64,000 bases of DNA, from positions 62,001-126,000 of the forward strand of contig NZ_JAAOLY010000016.1 in NCBI RefSeq assembly GCF_011601275.1, written 5' to 3'. The stretch comes from Janthinobacterium lividum. Its GTDB lineage: Bacteria; Pseudomonadota; Gammaproteobacteria; Burkholderiales; Burkholderiaceae_D. Position numbers and translations under genes: made by a program. Below, piece by piece: positions 1 through 8,461 of this stretch. The notes under the pieces were generated by a model. That model saw only the letters and a program-made list of their open reading frames with translations. It did not search any database and was not told the DNA's origin. The number at the start of each line of letters is the position of its first letter. Positions within the stretch are counted from its first letter, which is position 1.

Positions 1-343
1 CCGCTTCCGGCTCTGCGGGTGCGGGCTCGGTTGCGGCCGGCTTGGCGACAGGCGCCATGTCGCGCAATGTCAGCCAGCGCTCGACGGCGAGAAAGTCGGC
101 AAACGGCTCGGCCACCTTGGGATTCATCAGCCAGACTTCGCCCGTGCGCCAGTCTATCCGGGCACCGCGCTCGTTTCTGGCCAACAAAATATCCTTGCCG
201 CCATCGGCATTCGACACCCGGCCGATGTCGAGCCAGTTCATCAATTCCGCCTGGCGCGACATCGCGTTGACCCGATGAAAATAGGCCAGCCATACAAATC
301 TGGCGACCAATAGAACCAGGGCACCGCCAACCATCCACATCAT
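1..343 (-). CDS. Small membrane-anchored protein, C-terminus cut by window edge
   Basis: An open frame runs leftward from an ATG at 343-341 (a second ATG follows immediately) and leaves the window with no stop. A GGAGCG ribosome-binding site lies just upstream. The first 20 or so residues (starting MMWMVGGALVLLVARF) form one hydrophobic segment, so the protein is probably anchored by its N-terminus. The remaining visible part (about 90 residues) is soluble and turns Ala/Pro/Glu-rich near the edge. I do not recognise the family and assign no function. Codon use matches the neighbours. It is divergent from the sigma-factor gene, so the 230-bp gap may serve both. Confidence 0.6.
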   Translation of the reverse strand, partial: MMWMVGGALVLLVARFVWLAYFHRVNAMSRQAELMNWLDIGRVSNADGGKDILLARNERGARIDWRTGEVWLMNPKVAEPFADFLAVERWLTLRDMAPVAKPAATEPAPAEPEA

Positions 344-526
344 TTTTCGCTCCGCTCCGCACCACATCGACAGCCCGCATTTTCTCACATGAAAGCTTGC
401 ACCAAGGAAACTTTTACATCTGTCGTGCGGCAGCGCAAATCCGGCGCCGCGCGTGACCCGGACGCGCAGTCGCATTTCAGCAACGCCGCGCTTTCCTGAT
501 TGCCTGGCGTGCGCCGCTGCGCTATC

Positions 527-543
527 ATGAGAACAATTCTCAT
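527..543. promoter_or_regulatory. Fur box upstream of the ECF sigma gene
   Basis: The sequence shows a perfect inverted repeat, ATGAGAA-CAA-TTCTCAT, followed by TTAGATTAAG. This closely resembles the Fur consensus of inverted TGATAAT/TGAGAAT half-sites. It ends 28 bases before the sigma-factor ATG, where a bound Fur dimer would block the promoter. The inference is iron repression of the sigma/anti-sigma pair. Confidence 0.75.
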
Positions 544-571
544 TTAGATTAAGATATCCGATCCCGTCCGC

Positions 572-1090
572 ATGCTGTCCGCCCCTTCCCCGCCGTCCGA
601 TTTCCAGGCCCTGTATGCCGAGCACCACTCGTGGCTGCTGCACTGGCTGAAGCGCCGCCTGCACGATGCGGGGCTGGCGGGCGATCTGGCGCAAGATACC
701 TTCATCAAGATTTTCGTTGCGCGCAGCAGCGCCGGGATCGCGCAGCCGCGCCCTTTCCTGGCCACCATCGCCAAGCGCCTGCTGGCCAACCACTGCCGGC
801 GCGAAGAGCTCGAACGGGCCTACCTCGACGCCCTGCTGCACCAGCCGCAAGCGTGCACGCCGTCGCCGGAAGCGATGTCCATCCTGCTCGAATCGCTGCA
901 GCTGGTCGACCGTGCGCTGGACCAGCTGTCCGCCAAGGCCAGGGCCGCTTTCCTGCTGGCCCACCTGGACGGCATGACCTACGCCGAGATCGCCGCCGAA
1001 CTGGGCACCACCACGCATTCCGTCAAAAAATACCTGAGCAAGGCCAACCTGCTGTGTTTTTTTGCCGTGCCCGATTTTGCCGCCTCCTGA
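572..1090 (+). CDS. ECF RNA polymerase sigma factor, FecI type
   Basis: 172 residues, the usual size for iron-starvation ECF sigma factors. Sigma region 2 spans about residues 10-75 and includes DLAQDTFIKIF. Region 4 spans about 115-160 and includes the helix-turn-helix MTYAEIAAELGTTTHSVKKY. In this family the factor directs transcription of a neighbouring TonB-dependent receptor gene when the outer-membrane receptor binds its ferric ligand. Its stop (TGA at 1088-1090) is one base before the ATG of the FecR gene, so the two are almost certainly co-transcribed and translationally coupled. The Fur box at 527-543 suggests iron repression. The particular siderophore cannot be read from the sequence. 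Confidence 0.9.
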   Translation: MLSAPSPPSDFQALYAEHHSWLLHWLKRRLHDAGLAGDLAQDTFIKIFVARSSAGIAQPRPFLATIAKRLLANHCRREELERAYLDALLHQPQACTPSPEAMSILLESLQLVDRALDQLSAKARAAFLLAHLDGMTYAEIAAELGTTTHSVKKYLSKANLLCFFAVPDFAAS

Positions 1091-1091
1091 C

Positions 1092-2102
1092 ATGCGCGCC
1101 GCCACCGTCTACGCCCAGGGCCAGCCCATCGACCTGGCCATCGCCATGCAGGCGGCCGAATGGCTGGCCACCCTGATGAGCGGCGAAACGACGCCGGCGG
1201 AAAAAACGGCCTGGCAGCAGTGGCGCCAGGCGCATCCCGATCATGAGCGGGCGTGGAAACACATCGAAAGCGCCAGCGGCGGCTTGCGCGAACTCGATGC
1301 GCAGGCCAGCCGCAAGGCGTTGACACAGCGCTCCCGCCCTGCCTCGCCTATCTCGCGCCGCCGCAGCCTGCAATTGCTGGCATGGGCAGCCACCATCGGC
1401 GTCACGGGCTGGTTCGGCGCGCGCTCGGAATACGCACCCGGATTTGCCCGCGCCGCGCTGGCCGACCTGTCCACCGGCGTGGGCGAACGCCGCGAGCTGA
1501 GCCTGCCCGACGGCAGCCGTTTGCACCTGAACAGCGACAGCGCCGTCAACATCCGCTACACGGGCACGCAGCGCCTGCTGCAACTGGTGCGGGGCGAAGT
1601 GTTCATCGCCACCGCCCGCGAAACGGGCATGCCCTACCGCCCCTTCCTCGTCGAAACGGCGCAAGGCCACGCGCAGGCGCTGGGCACGCGCTACTCGGTG
1701 CGCCAGGCCGATGGCAGCACGCTGGTCGCCGTCGAGGAAGGCGCCGTCCGGCTGATGCCGCGCCATGGCGATGCCAACCCGGTGATCCGCGCGGGCCAGG
1801 GCGGCGGCATGACGGCGCAAGGCACCCTGCCCGCGCACGCCGTCTCGCCCGACGTCTGGGCCTGGCGCCAGGGCCTGCTGCTGGCCGACGCCATGCCGCT
1901 GCGCGACTTCCTGCATGAACTGAGCCGCTACCGCCACGGCTTGCTGGGCTGCGACGACGCCGTCGCCGGCCTGCGCATCTCCGGCGTCTTCCCGCTGGCC
2001 GACCTGGACGCCGTGCTGCTGTCGCTGCCCGACTCGCTGCCCGTGGACGTGCGCCTGCGCACGCGCTACTGGGTGCAGGTCGAGGCGCGCCAGCCACGCT
2101 GA
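1092..2102 (+). CDS. FecR-type anti-sigma factor / sigma regulator
   Basis: 336 residues from the ATG at 1092, which fits tight coupling to the sigma gene; a longer in-frame start at 1062 would overlap that gene and is less likely. Domains in order: an N-terminal cytoplasmic DUF4880-like region (about 20-62, AAEWLATLMSGETTPAEKTAW), an RRR motif at 89-91 followed by a hydrophobic segment (93-109), and a periplasmic FecR domain (about 125-220; ERRELSLPDGSRLHLNSDSAV). In the family the cytoplasmic part binds the sigma factor and the periplasmic part senses the signalling domain of the receptor. The twin-arginine-like motif before the membrane segment fits Tat-dependent insertion, reported for FecR proteins. 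Confidence 0.9.
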   Translation: MRAATVYAQGQPIDLAIAMQAAEWLATLMSGETTPAEKTAWQQWRQAHPDHERAWKHIESASGGLRELDAQASRKALTQRSRPASPISRRRSLQLLAWAATIGVTGWFGARSEYAPGFARAALADLSTGVGERRELSLPDGSRLHLNSDSAVNIRYTGTQRLLQLVRGEVFIATARETGMPYRPFLVETAQGHAQALGTRYSVRQADGSTLVAVEEGAVRLMPRHGDANPVIRAGQGGGMTAQGTLPAHAVSPDVWAWRQGLLLADAMPLRDFLHELSRYRHGLLGCDDAVAGLRISGVFPLADLDAVLLSLPDSLPVDVRLRTRYWVQVEARQPR

Positions 2103-2201
2103 AAATATATTGTGACGCCAGCGAAAAAAAAGTACCCGTTTTAGATTCTCGCGTGACCTGTGTATGAAAAGTTCTTTTGACGACTACAACACAAGGTAAC
2201 C

Positions 2202-4697
2202 ATGTCTCCTGCCATTCATTCCAAGCCGCGCATCAAACCCATGGCGTATGCCATTCAACTCGTCTTTATCGGTTCGGCCCTGCTGCTGAATATGCCAGCG
2301 CCAGCCCAGGCGCAGGAAAGCGCGGCGGCCGCAGCGGCCGCTCTCGACTTCCAGATACCGGCAGGCGACTTGTCGGCCGCGTTGCGCCAGGTCGCCAGCC
2401 AGGCGCGTGTCATCCTCAGCTTCACGCCGGAACAGACGCGCGGCAAGACGTCGGCGGGCTTGAGCGGCCGCCACGAGGTGCTGGCCGCCCTGAACGGCGT
2501 GCTGCGCGGCACAGGCCTGAAGGCCGAACGCAGCGCCAACGGCAGCTATGTGCTGCGCCCGGCCGATGCGGTGGCGGGTGGCGAAGCGATGGCGATGATG
2601 CCGGAAGTGTCGGTCAAGGCGCAGCAGGATGCGACGGAAGGCTCGGGCGCGTATGTCTCCCCCCTGCCGATCACCACGGCAACGCCGCTGGGCCTGTCGA
2701 TCCGGGAAACGCCACAATCGGTCAGCGTCATCACGCAGCAGCGCATGCAGGACCAGGGCTTGAACACCATCGCGCAAGTGATGGCGCAAGCGCCGGGCAT
2801 CACCCTGTTCTCGCTGGGCAGCGAACGCTCCGGCTTTACGTCGCGCGGCTATGCGATCACCAATTACCAGCTCGATGGCGTCAGCACGCATTCGGAAAAC
2901 CTGGGCCTCAATGCGATACCGTCGCAAAGCCTGGCCGACATGGCGCTGTACGACCGCATCGAAGTGCTGCGCGGCGCCTCGGGCCTGATGACGGGCGCGG
3001 GCGACGCTTCGGGCGCCATCAACATGGTGCGCAAGAAGCCGACGGCGCAGTTCCAGGCGTCCGTCGAGGGCGAGCTGGCTTCCCGCAACGAACGGCGCGG
3101 CATGGCCGACATTGCCGGCCCGCTCAACGAGGCAGGCACCGTGCGCGGCCGCCTGGTGGCGCTGTACGAGGAAGGCGACAGCATCATCGACAACTACAGC
3201 CACGATAAAAAAGTCGTGTATGGCGTGCTCGAGGCGGATCTTTCACGCGACACGAAGCTGACGGCCGGCGTCACGCACCAGCGCAAGCGCTCGAACGGAT
3301 CCTTGTCCTACCTGGGCTTTCCCCTGTTCTACAGCAATGGCACGATGACGGACCTGCCGCGCTCTTTCAGCCCGGCCGCCAAGTCGAACCGCTTCGGCAG
3401 CAATTCGACCGACCTCTTCGTCACCCTGGAACACGCGCTGACGAACGACTGGAAACTGAAAATCTCGGCCAACCGCGTGCAGTCCTCGCAGGAAGAGCGC
3501 TCCGTGTTCATGAACGTGAGTAGCGCCTTTCCCGACCAGGCCACGGGAGATGGCCTGCGCATGAGCGCCGACTACCGCGATTACCAGCTCCAGATCAACA
3601 GCGTGGACGTCAACGTGCGCGGCCCGTTCAGCGCATTCGGCCGCCAGCACGAACTGGTGCTGGGCATGGACTACAACGAATTTCAAAGTACGACGGATGG
3701 CCGCTTCGACAAGAACATCCAGGGCCAGCCCGTCAACCTGTACCGCTGGAATCGCACGGCAACGCCCGTGTTTGGCGATACCTTCGTCACCTACGACAGT
3801 ACGCGCCGCCAGGCCAGCGCCTACGCGGCCAGCCGCTTTACGCTGTCCGAACGACTGAAACTGATCGCCGGCGCAAAAGTGCTGCGCTATAGCGAAAACT
3901 ACATCTCGGACGCGCCCACTGTGCCATTTTATAGCGCGTCCCCGGCATCGGACAGCAACGTCTTCACGCCGTATGGCGGCCTGGTGTTCGACATCGATGG
4001 CACGCACAGCGCCTATGCCAGCTACTCCACCATCTACCAGCCGCAAGCCTCGCAAGACCGCTACGGCAAGCTGCTGGCGCCGCGCGAGGGCAAGACCTTT
4101 GAAGCGGGCATCAAGAGCGGCTGGTTCGACGGCCGCCTGAACACGTCCGCCGCGCTATATCTGATCCGCCAGAAAAACCTGGCCGAATCGGATCCGGGCT
4201 ATACCCTGCCCGGCTCCAACGATCCGGCGTTCCGCACCATCAAGGGCGCCGATACCAAGGGCATCGACCTGGAAGCGACGGGCGCCATCACACAGGACTG
4301 GAACGTGTCTGCCTCGTGGTCGTACAGCCAGACGGAAAACAATACCGGCAAGGCGATCCAGACCACCTTCCCGCGCCACCTGGTGAAGCTGTGGACCACC
4401 TACCGCCTGCCCGGCGAACTGCATCGCCTGACGGTGGGCGGCGGCGTGAACTGGCAAAGCCGCGTGTATTCGGACATCGACGCGTGGCAGATCAACAGTA
4501 CCCTGCACTGGGAACAGAAGGCGTACTCGGTGACCAGCCTGATGGCGCGCTACGACGTCAACGACAAGCTGTCGGCCACCGTCAACGTGGCCAACCTGTT
4601 CGACAAGCAGTACACGGCTTCCGTGTCGGACTGGTGGTACTCGGGCATGTATGGCCCGGCGCGCAAGGTGGCGCTGAAGGTGCGCTACCAGTTCTAG
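2202..4697 (+). CDS. TonB-dependent siderophore receptor with N-terminal signalling domain
   Basis: 831 residues; outer-membrane receptor of the FpvA/FoxA/FhuE class. A signal peptide ends near residue 38 (PAPAQAQ). A secretin/TonB short N-terminal (STN) domain covers about 48-118. The plug starts near 168 with the typical IRETPQSVSVITQQRM and LDGV motifs. The beta-barrel runs to a terminal Phe, as required for BAM insertion. The STN domain plus the upstream sigma/anti-sigma pair makes this a complete cell-surface-signalling transporter: a ferric siderophore binds, the STN domain signals to FecR, and the sigma factor activates this gene. No siderophore synthesis genes are nearby, so uptake of a xenosiderophore is possible. 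A 99-bp gap after the FecR gene could hold the sigma-dependent promoter. Confidence 0.93.
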   Translation: MSPAIHSKPRIKPMAYAIQLVFIGSALLLNMPAPAQAQESAAAAAAALDFQIPAGDLSAALRQVASQARVILSFTPEQTRGKTSAGLSGRHEVLAALNGVLRGTGLKAERSANGSYVLRPADAVAGGEAMAMMPEVSVKAQQDATEGSGAYVSPLPITTATPLGLSIRETPQSVSVITQQRMQDQGLNTIAQVMAQAPGITLFSLGSERSGFTSRGYAITNYQLDGVSTHSENLGLNAIPSQSLADMALYDRIEVLRGASGLMTGAGDASGAINMVRKKPTAQFQASVEGELASRNERRGMADIAGPLNEAGTVRGRLVALYEEGDSIIDNYSHDKKVVYGVLEADLSRDTKLTAGVTHQRKRSNGSLSYLGFPLFYSNGTMTDLPRSFSPAAKSNRFGSNSTDLFVTLEHALTNDWKLKISANRVQSSQEERSVFMNVSSAFPDQATGDGLRMSADYRDYQLQINSVDVNVRGPFSAFGRQHELVLGMDYNEFQSTTDGRFDKNIQGQPVNLYRWNRTATPVFGDTFVTYDSTRRQASAYAASRFTLSERLKLIAGAKVLRYSENYISDAPTVPFYSASPASDSNVFTPYGGLVFDIDGTHSAYASYSTIYQPQASQDRYGKLLAPREGKTFEAGIKSGWFDGRLNTSAALYLIRQKNLAESDPGYTLPGSNDPAFRTIKGADTKGIDLEATGAITQDWNVSASWSYSQTENNTGKAIQTTFPRHLVKLWTTYRLPGELHRLTVGGGVNWQSRVYSDIDAWQINSTLHWEQKAYSVTSLMARYDVNDKLSATVNVANLFDKQYTASVSDWWYSGMYGPARKVALKVRYQF

Positions 4698-4820
4698 GGC
4701 CAGAGCTGGGCTGAATATTTCACAGGGGCGCAGGGCCGGTGATACAATTTTCCCGCTTCACGGGCGTTGCCGGCCATTGCCGCCAACGCCCGTGCCCATA
4801 GAGACACCCAAGGAGAATGT

Positions 4821-6485
4821 GTGAAGGACCTCGCCCCCGCCCTGCCAGCCGATCCGGCCGACCAACCCGCCAATCCCTCGCGCCGGCGCATTTTCCAGGC
4901 CGCATCCGCAGTCGGCCTGGCCGCCAGCCTGCCCGCGCTGGCCGATGCCGCGCCCGCCAAAAAAACCATCGCCAAGGGTTCGCTCGACGCGAAACTCAAG
5001 GCGCACGTCAAGAACGTGGTCGTGATCTACCTGGAAAACCGCAGCTTCAACAACCTGTTCGCCAACTTCCCCGGCACCAGCTCGCCCCTGTCCGCCGTCA
5101 CGGCTGAGCAGGCGCAGCAGCTGGACCGCGACGGCAAGCCGCTGGCCACCCTGCCGAAAATCTGGGGCGGCCTCGTGCCGAACCAGCAAAATATCGGCGG
5201 CACCGATTACCTGATCAAGGAAGACCAGATTTCCGGCCTGCCCAACGCTCCCTACAAATTGAGCGACGCGGCCGGCAAACCCCTGCCCGAGAGCATCATC
5301 ACGCGCGACCTCGTGCACCGCTTCTATAACAACCAGATGCAGATCAACGGCGGCAAGAACGACGGCTTTGCCGCGTGGGCCGACAGCGGCGGCCTGGTGA
5401 TGGGTCACTACGGCGAAACGTCGAAAAACCTGAACCTGTGGCAGATCGCCGAGCAGTACACCCTGTGCGACAACTTCTTCATGGCGGCCTTCGGCGGCTC
5501 CTACATGAACCACCAGTTCCTGGTGACCGGCCGCGCCAACGAATACTTCAACGCTGCCGAGACGGCGGCAAAGAAAAAGATCGCCGTGCTGTCCGACGGC
5601 CCGCAAGGCGTGCGCCTGGCGATCTCGCCCGACTGCCCCGCCTCGGCGCTCGATGGCAAGCCGAAATACGTCAATGACGGCGCCCTCACGCCGGACGGCT
5701 ATGCCGTCAACACCATGGCCCCGCCATATCAACCGAGCTACATCCGCCCCGCCTTCGACGGCGACCCGCTGCATGCCGACCCGGCCGACGCGAACACCCT
5801 GCCGCCGCAAACCTATGACACCATCGGCGACCTGCTGTCACGCAAGGGCGTCAGCTGGGCGTGGTATGGCGGCGGCTGGCAAGCGGCCCTCGACCAAAAA
5901 GGCGGCGGCAGCAAACCGAACTTCCAGTTCCACCACCAGCCGCTGAACTACTTCAAGCAGTTCGCCCCTGGCACCGCCGCGCGCGCCGAGCATCTGCGCG
6001 ATGGCGGCACGGGCGACAGCCCGATTTCGAACAAATTCCTCGCCGCCGCCGTGGCGGGCAAGCTGCCGGCCGTGACCTTCTACAAGCCGCAGGGTAATCT
6101 GAACCTGCACGCCGGCTATTCCGATATCGAATCGGGCGACCAGCACGTGGCCAACGTCATCCAGCACTTGAAGGAATCGCCGCAGTGGAAGGACATGATC
6201 GTGGTGATCACGTTTGACGAAAACGGCGGCTGGTGGGATCACGTGGCGCCGCCGAAAGGCGACCGCTGGGGTCCGGGCACGCGCATTCCCGCCATCGTCG
6301 TCTCGCCGTACGCGAAGAAAGGCGCCGTCGACCACAGTTTTTATGACACGACGTCGATCCTGCGCCTGATCACGCGCCTGCATGACCTGCCCCTGCTCGA
6401 AGGGCTGAAAGTGCGCAACGATGCGTTTGCATCGCGCGGCGCGCTGCCGCCGGGCGACCTTACTGGCACTCTGAGCTTCCGCTAA
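4821..6485 (+). CDS. Tat-exported acid phosphatase / phosphoesterase (AcpA-like)
   Basis: 554 residues from a GTG start chosen because AAGGAG (4810-4815) stands five bases before it; an upstream ATG at 4767 has no such site. Residues 21-45 are a Tat signal (RRRIFQAASAVGLAASLP then AxA-like sites). The mature protein belongs to the phosphoesterase family that includes acid phosphatases and phospholipases C. The metal/catalytic motif VVIYLENRSFNNLF lies at about 67-80 and FDENGGWWDHVAPP at about 465-478. The length and lack of C-terminal repeat domains favour the AcpA acid-phosphatase branch over phospholipase C, but the substrate is inferred. It is monocistronic and probably supplies phosphate from organic esters in the periplasm. 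Confidence 0.85.
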   Translation: MKDLAPALPADPADQPANPSRRRIFQAASAVGLAASLPALADAAPAKKTIAKGSLDAKLKAHVKNVVVIYLENRSFNNLFANFPGTSSPLSAVTAEQAQQLDRDGKPLATLPKIWGGLVPNQQNIGGTDYLIKEDQISGLPNAPYKLSDAAGKPLPESIITRDLVHRFYNNQMQINGGKNDGFAAWADSGGLVMGHYGETSKNLNLWQIAEQYTLCDNFFMAAFGGSYMNHQFLVTGRANEYFNAAETAAKKKIAVLSDGPQGVRLAISPDCPASALDGKPKYVNDGALTPDGYAVNTMAPPYQPSYIRPAFDGDPLHADPADANTLPPQTYDTIGDLLSRKGVSWAWYGGGWQAALDQKGGGSKPNFQFHHQPLNYFKQFAPGTAARAEHLRDGGTGDSPISNKFLAAAVAGKLPAVTFYKPQGNLNLHAGYSDIESGDQHVANVIQHLKESPQWKDMIVVITFDENGGWWDHVAPPKGDRWGPGTRIPAIVVSPYAKKGAVDHSFYDTTSILRLITRLHDLPLLEGLKVRNDAFASRGALPPGDLTGTLSFR

Positions 6486-6496
6486 GCCACCCACAA

Positions 6497-6604
6497 TGCG
6501 GCACGCCTGTGATACACTGCGTGCCGCACTTAAATCCGCAGGAGAAGTTTTCCTGCAGCTTGTCCCAACAATGAGCCCGACTCCAGTAGCCGGGCTTTTG
6601 TTTT
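6497..6604 (+). ncRNA. Putative small RNA: three successive hairpins ending in a terminator
   Basis: Three hairpins stand in a row. The first is a perfect 10-bp stem (TGCGGCACGC / GCGTGCCGCA, 6497-6528) with a 12-base loop. The second is GCAGGA/TCCTGC (about 6537-6556). The third is AGCCCG/CGGGCT followed by TTTTGTTTT (6574-6604), an intrinsic terminator. No ORF occupies the stretch and no T-run follows the first hairpin, so it is not simply the terminator of the phosphatase gene. It could be an independent small RNA, a processed 3' UTR, or a leader of the small ORF at 6691. I match it to no known RNA family. Confidence 0.4.
6574..6604 (+). terminator. Intrinsic terminator of the putative small RNA
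   Basis: Stem AGCCCG/CGGGCT with an 11-base loop, followed by TTTTGTTTT. It lies about 90 bases after the acid-phosphatase stop and 87 bases before the next small ORF. Confidence 0.75.
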
Positions 6605-6690
6605 GTGGATGAAGTTAAAGCGTATAGACATAGGCAGGCAGCATCTTGCCCGCCCCCTGGCTTTCGCAGGCCAGGGACAGAGGTTAGCAA

Positions 6691-6927
6691 ATGAGAGATA
6701 AAAAAGACAACGCCACCATCGACTTGCCCGGTTTCGGCCCGCCGCCAGCGCCCGAGGCGCCAGCGCCGGCGCCTGAACCGCAGCGCCGCCCGCGCGCGCG
6801 CAAGGTGGCTTTGAAGCAGGTGCAGCTCGAGTTGCTGGAGCCGACCGACGCCACGGGCTTGCCCGTGTGGACGCGCGACGCCGGACTCGATCTCACCGGC
6901 TTGCCCATCTGGGCCCCCGATACCTGA
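6691..6927 (+). CDS. Small proline-rich hypothetical protein with a TGLP(V/I)W repeat
   Basis: 78 residues. The start has an AGAGG site seven bases upstream, and a hairpin (CCCTGGC/GCCAGGG, 6655-6676) lies just before that. The N-terminal third is Pro/Ala-rich (residues about 12-31), the middle is basic (RRPRARK), and the C-terminus carries two near-identical motifs, TGLPVW and TGLPIW, separated by RDAGLDL. It has no signal peptide or membrane segment, so a small cytosolic, possibly nucleic-acid-contacting protein is conceivable from the basic patch, but I recognise no family. It sits between the small RNA candidate and dbpA in the same orientation, 109 bases from dbpA. Confidence 0.6.
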   Translation: MRDKKDNATIDLPGFGPPPAPEAPAPAPEPQRRPRARKVALKQVQLELLEPTDATGLPVWTRDAGLDLTGLPIWAPDT

Positions 6928-7036
6928 TTTTCCAACGCGGGCGGCCGTTTGCCGCCGGCTTTATCATCATCCGCACAAGGGCGTAAATCGCCTGTAGACT
7001 GTGCCCATCCACCCGCTTTTTACCGGCTACGCCCCT

Positions 7037-8461
7037 ATGAACACCACCTCCGCCACCACTTCTTTTTCCAGCCTGCCCCTGACGCCCGCCTTTTTGGCCA
7101 ACCTGGATTCGCTCGGCTACCACGAGATGACCACCATCCAGGCGCAAAGCCTGCCGGCGGTGCTCGATGGCCGCGACCTGATCGCCCAGGCGAAAACGGG
7201 CAGCGGCAAGACGGCCGCCTTCGGCATCGGCATTCTGCACAAGCTCAATCCGGCCTGGTTCGCCGTGCAGGGCCTGGTGCTGTGCCCCACGCGCGAACTG
7301 GCAGACCAGGTGGCAAATGAGCTGCGCCGCCTGGCCCGCGCGGCCGGCAACATCAAGATCCTGACCCTCACGGGCGGCGCGCCGATGCGCCCGCAAATCG
7401 CCTCGCTGGAGCACGGCGCCCACATCGTCGTCGGCACGCCGGGCCGTTTGCGCGACCACCTGGGCCGCGGCACCATCAACCTGAATCACGTGCAAACCCT
7501 GGTGCTCGATGAAGCGGACCGCATGACGGACATGGGCTTTTATGAAGAAATCGCCGGCATCGTCAGCGCCTGCCCGGCGCGCCGCCAGACCTTGCTGTTC
7601 TCGGCCACGTATCCGGAAGACATCCGCCGCGCCACCGCGTCGTTCCTCGTCAATCCGCTGGAAGTGACGGTCGAGGCGCAGCACGACAACGACAAGATCG
7701 AGCAGCGCTTCTATGAAATCGGCTTCGACGAGCGCAACAGCGCCGTCGGCAAACTGCTCAAGCACTTCAAGCCGGAATCGACCCTGGCCTTCTGCAACAC
7801 CAAGGTGCATTGCCGCGAGCTGGCCGACGAACTGCGCCAGCAAGGCTTTTCCGCGCTGGCCCTGTACGGCGAACTGGAACAGCGCGAGCGCGATGAAATC
7901 CTTGTGCTGTTCGCCAACCGCAGCTGCTCCGTGCTGGTGGCCACCGACGTGGCCGCGCGCGGCCTCGATATTTCCGACCTGGGCGCCGTGATCAACGTCG
8001 ATGTGTCGAAGGACACGGAAGTGCACATCCACCGCATCGGCCGCACGGGCCGCGGCAGCAAGAAGGGCCTGGCCCTGTCGCTGTGCGCGCCGAACGAGAA
8101 AAAATGGGTCAAACTGATCGAGCAATACCAGAACAGCGCCGCCGAATGGCACGACCTGAAGGGACTGGCGGAAGATGACGGCATGGAGGCGCTGCCGGCG
8201 CCGATGGTCACCCTGTGCATCATGGGCGGCAAGAAGGACAAGCTGCGTCCGGGCGACTTGCTGGGCGCGCTGACGGGCGACGCTGGCCTCACCAAGGAAC
8301 AAGTGGGCAAGATCAACGTATTCGAATTCATGACCTACGTGGCGCTGGACCGCAAGGTGGCCGAAGCGGCCTTCAAGCGCCTGAACGCGGGCAATACCCT
8401 GGGCCGCGACTTCGGCAACATCAAGGGCCGCAGCTTCAAGATGCGCTTTATCGAAGCGTAA
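7037..8461 (+). CDS. dbpA: ATP-dependent RNA helicase DbpA
   Basis: 474 residues from the ATG at 7037; an in-frame ATG at 7001 only adds a non-conserved leader. DEAD-box motifs are in order: Q-motif region (about 12-40), AKTGSGKT (52-59), PTRELA (84-89), TGGAP, VGTPGR, DEAD (158-161), SAT (189-191), and in the second RecA domain ATDVAARGLD and HRIGRTGR. The C-terminal domain (about 395-474, including VTLCIMGGKKDKLRPGDLLGAL) is the RRM-like RNA-binding domain specific to DbpA, which recognises hairpin 92 of 23S rRNA and aids late 50S subunit assembly. The stop overlaps by 14 bases the end of the convergent gene on the other strand. Confidence 0.93.
   Translation: MNTTSATTSFSSLPLTPAFLANLDSLGYHEMTTIQAQSLPAVLDGRDLIAQAKTGSGKTAAFGIGILHKLNPAWFAVQGLVLCPTRELADQVANELRRLARAAGNIKILTLTGGAPMRPQIASLEHGAHIVVGTPGRLRDHLGRGTINLNHVQTLVLDEADRMTDMGFYEEIAGIVSACPARRQTLLFSATYPEDIRRATASFLVNPLEVTVEAQHDNDKIEQRFYEIGFDERNSAVGKLLKHFKPESTLAFCNTKVHCRELADELRQQGFSALALYGELEQRERDEILVLFANRSCSVLVATDVAARGLDISDLGAVINVDVSKDTEVHIHRIGRTGRGSKKGLALSLCAPNEKKWVKLIEQYQNSAAEWHDLKGLAEDDGMEALPAPMVTLCIMGGKKDKLRPGDLLGALTGDAGLTKEQVGKINVFEFMTYVALDRKVAEAAFKRLNAGNTLGRDFGNIKGRSFKMRFIEA

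Noticed and set aside
1023..1937. Minus-strand frame of 304 codons over the FecR gene
   Set aside because: Antisense of a clear sigma/FecR pair, low-complexity Arg/Ala/Gly composition.
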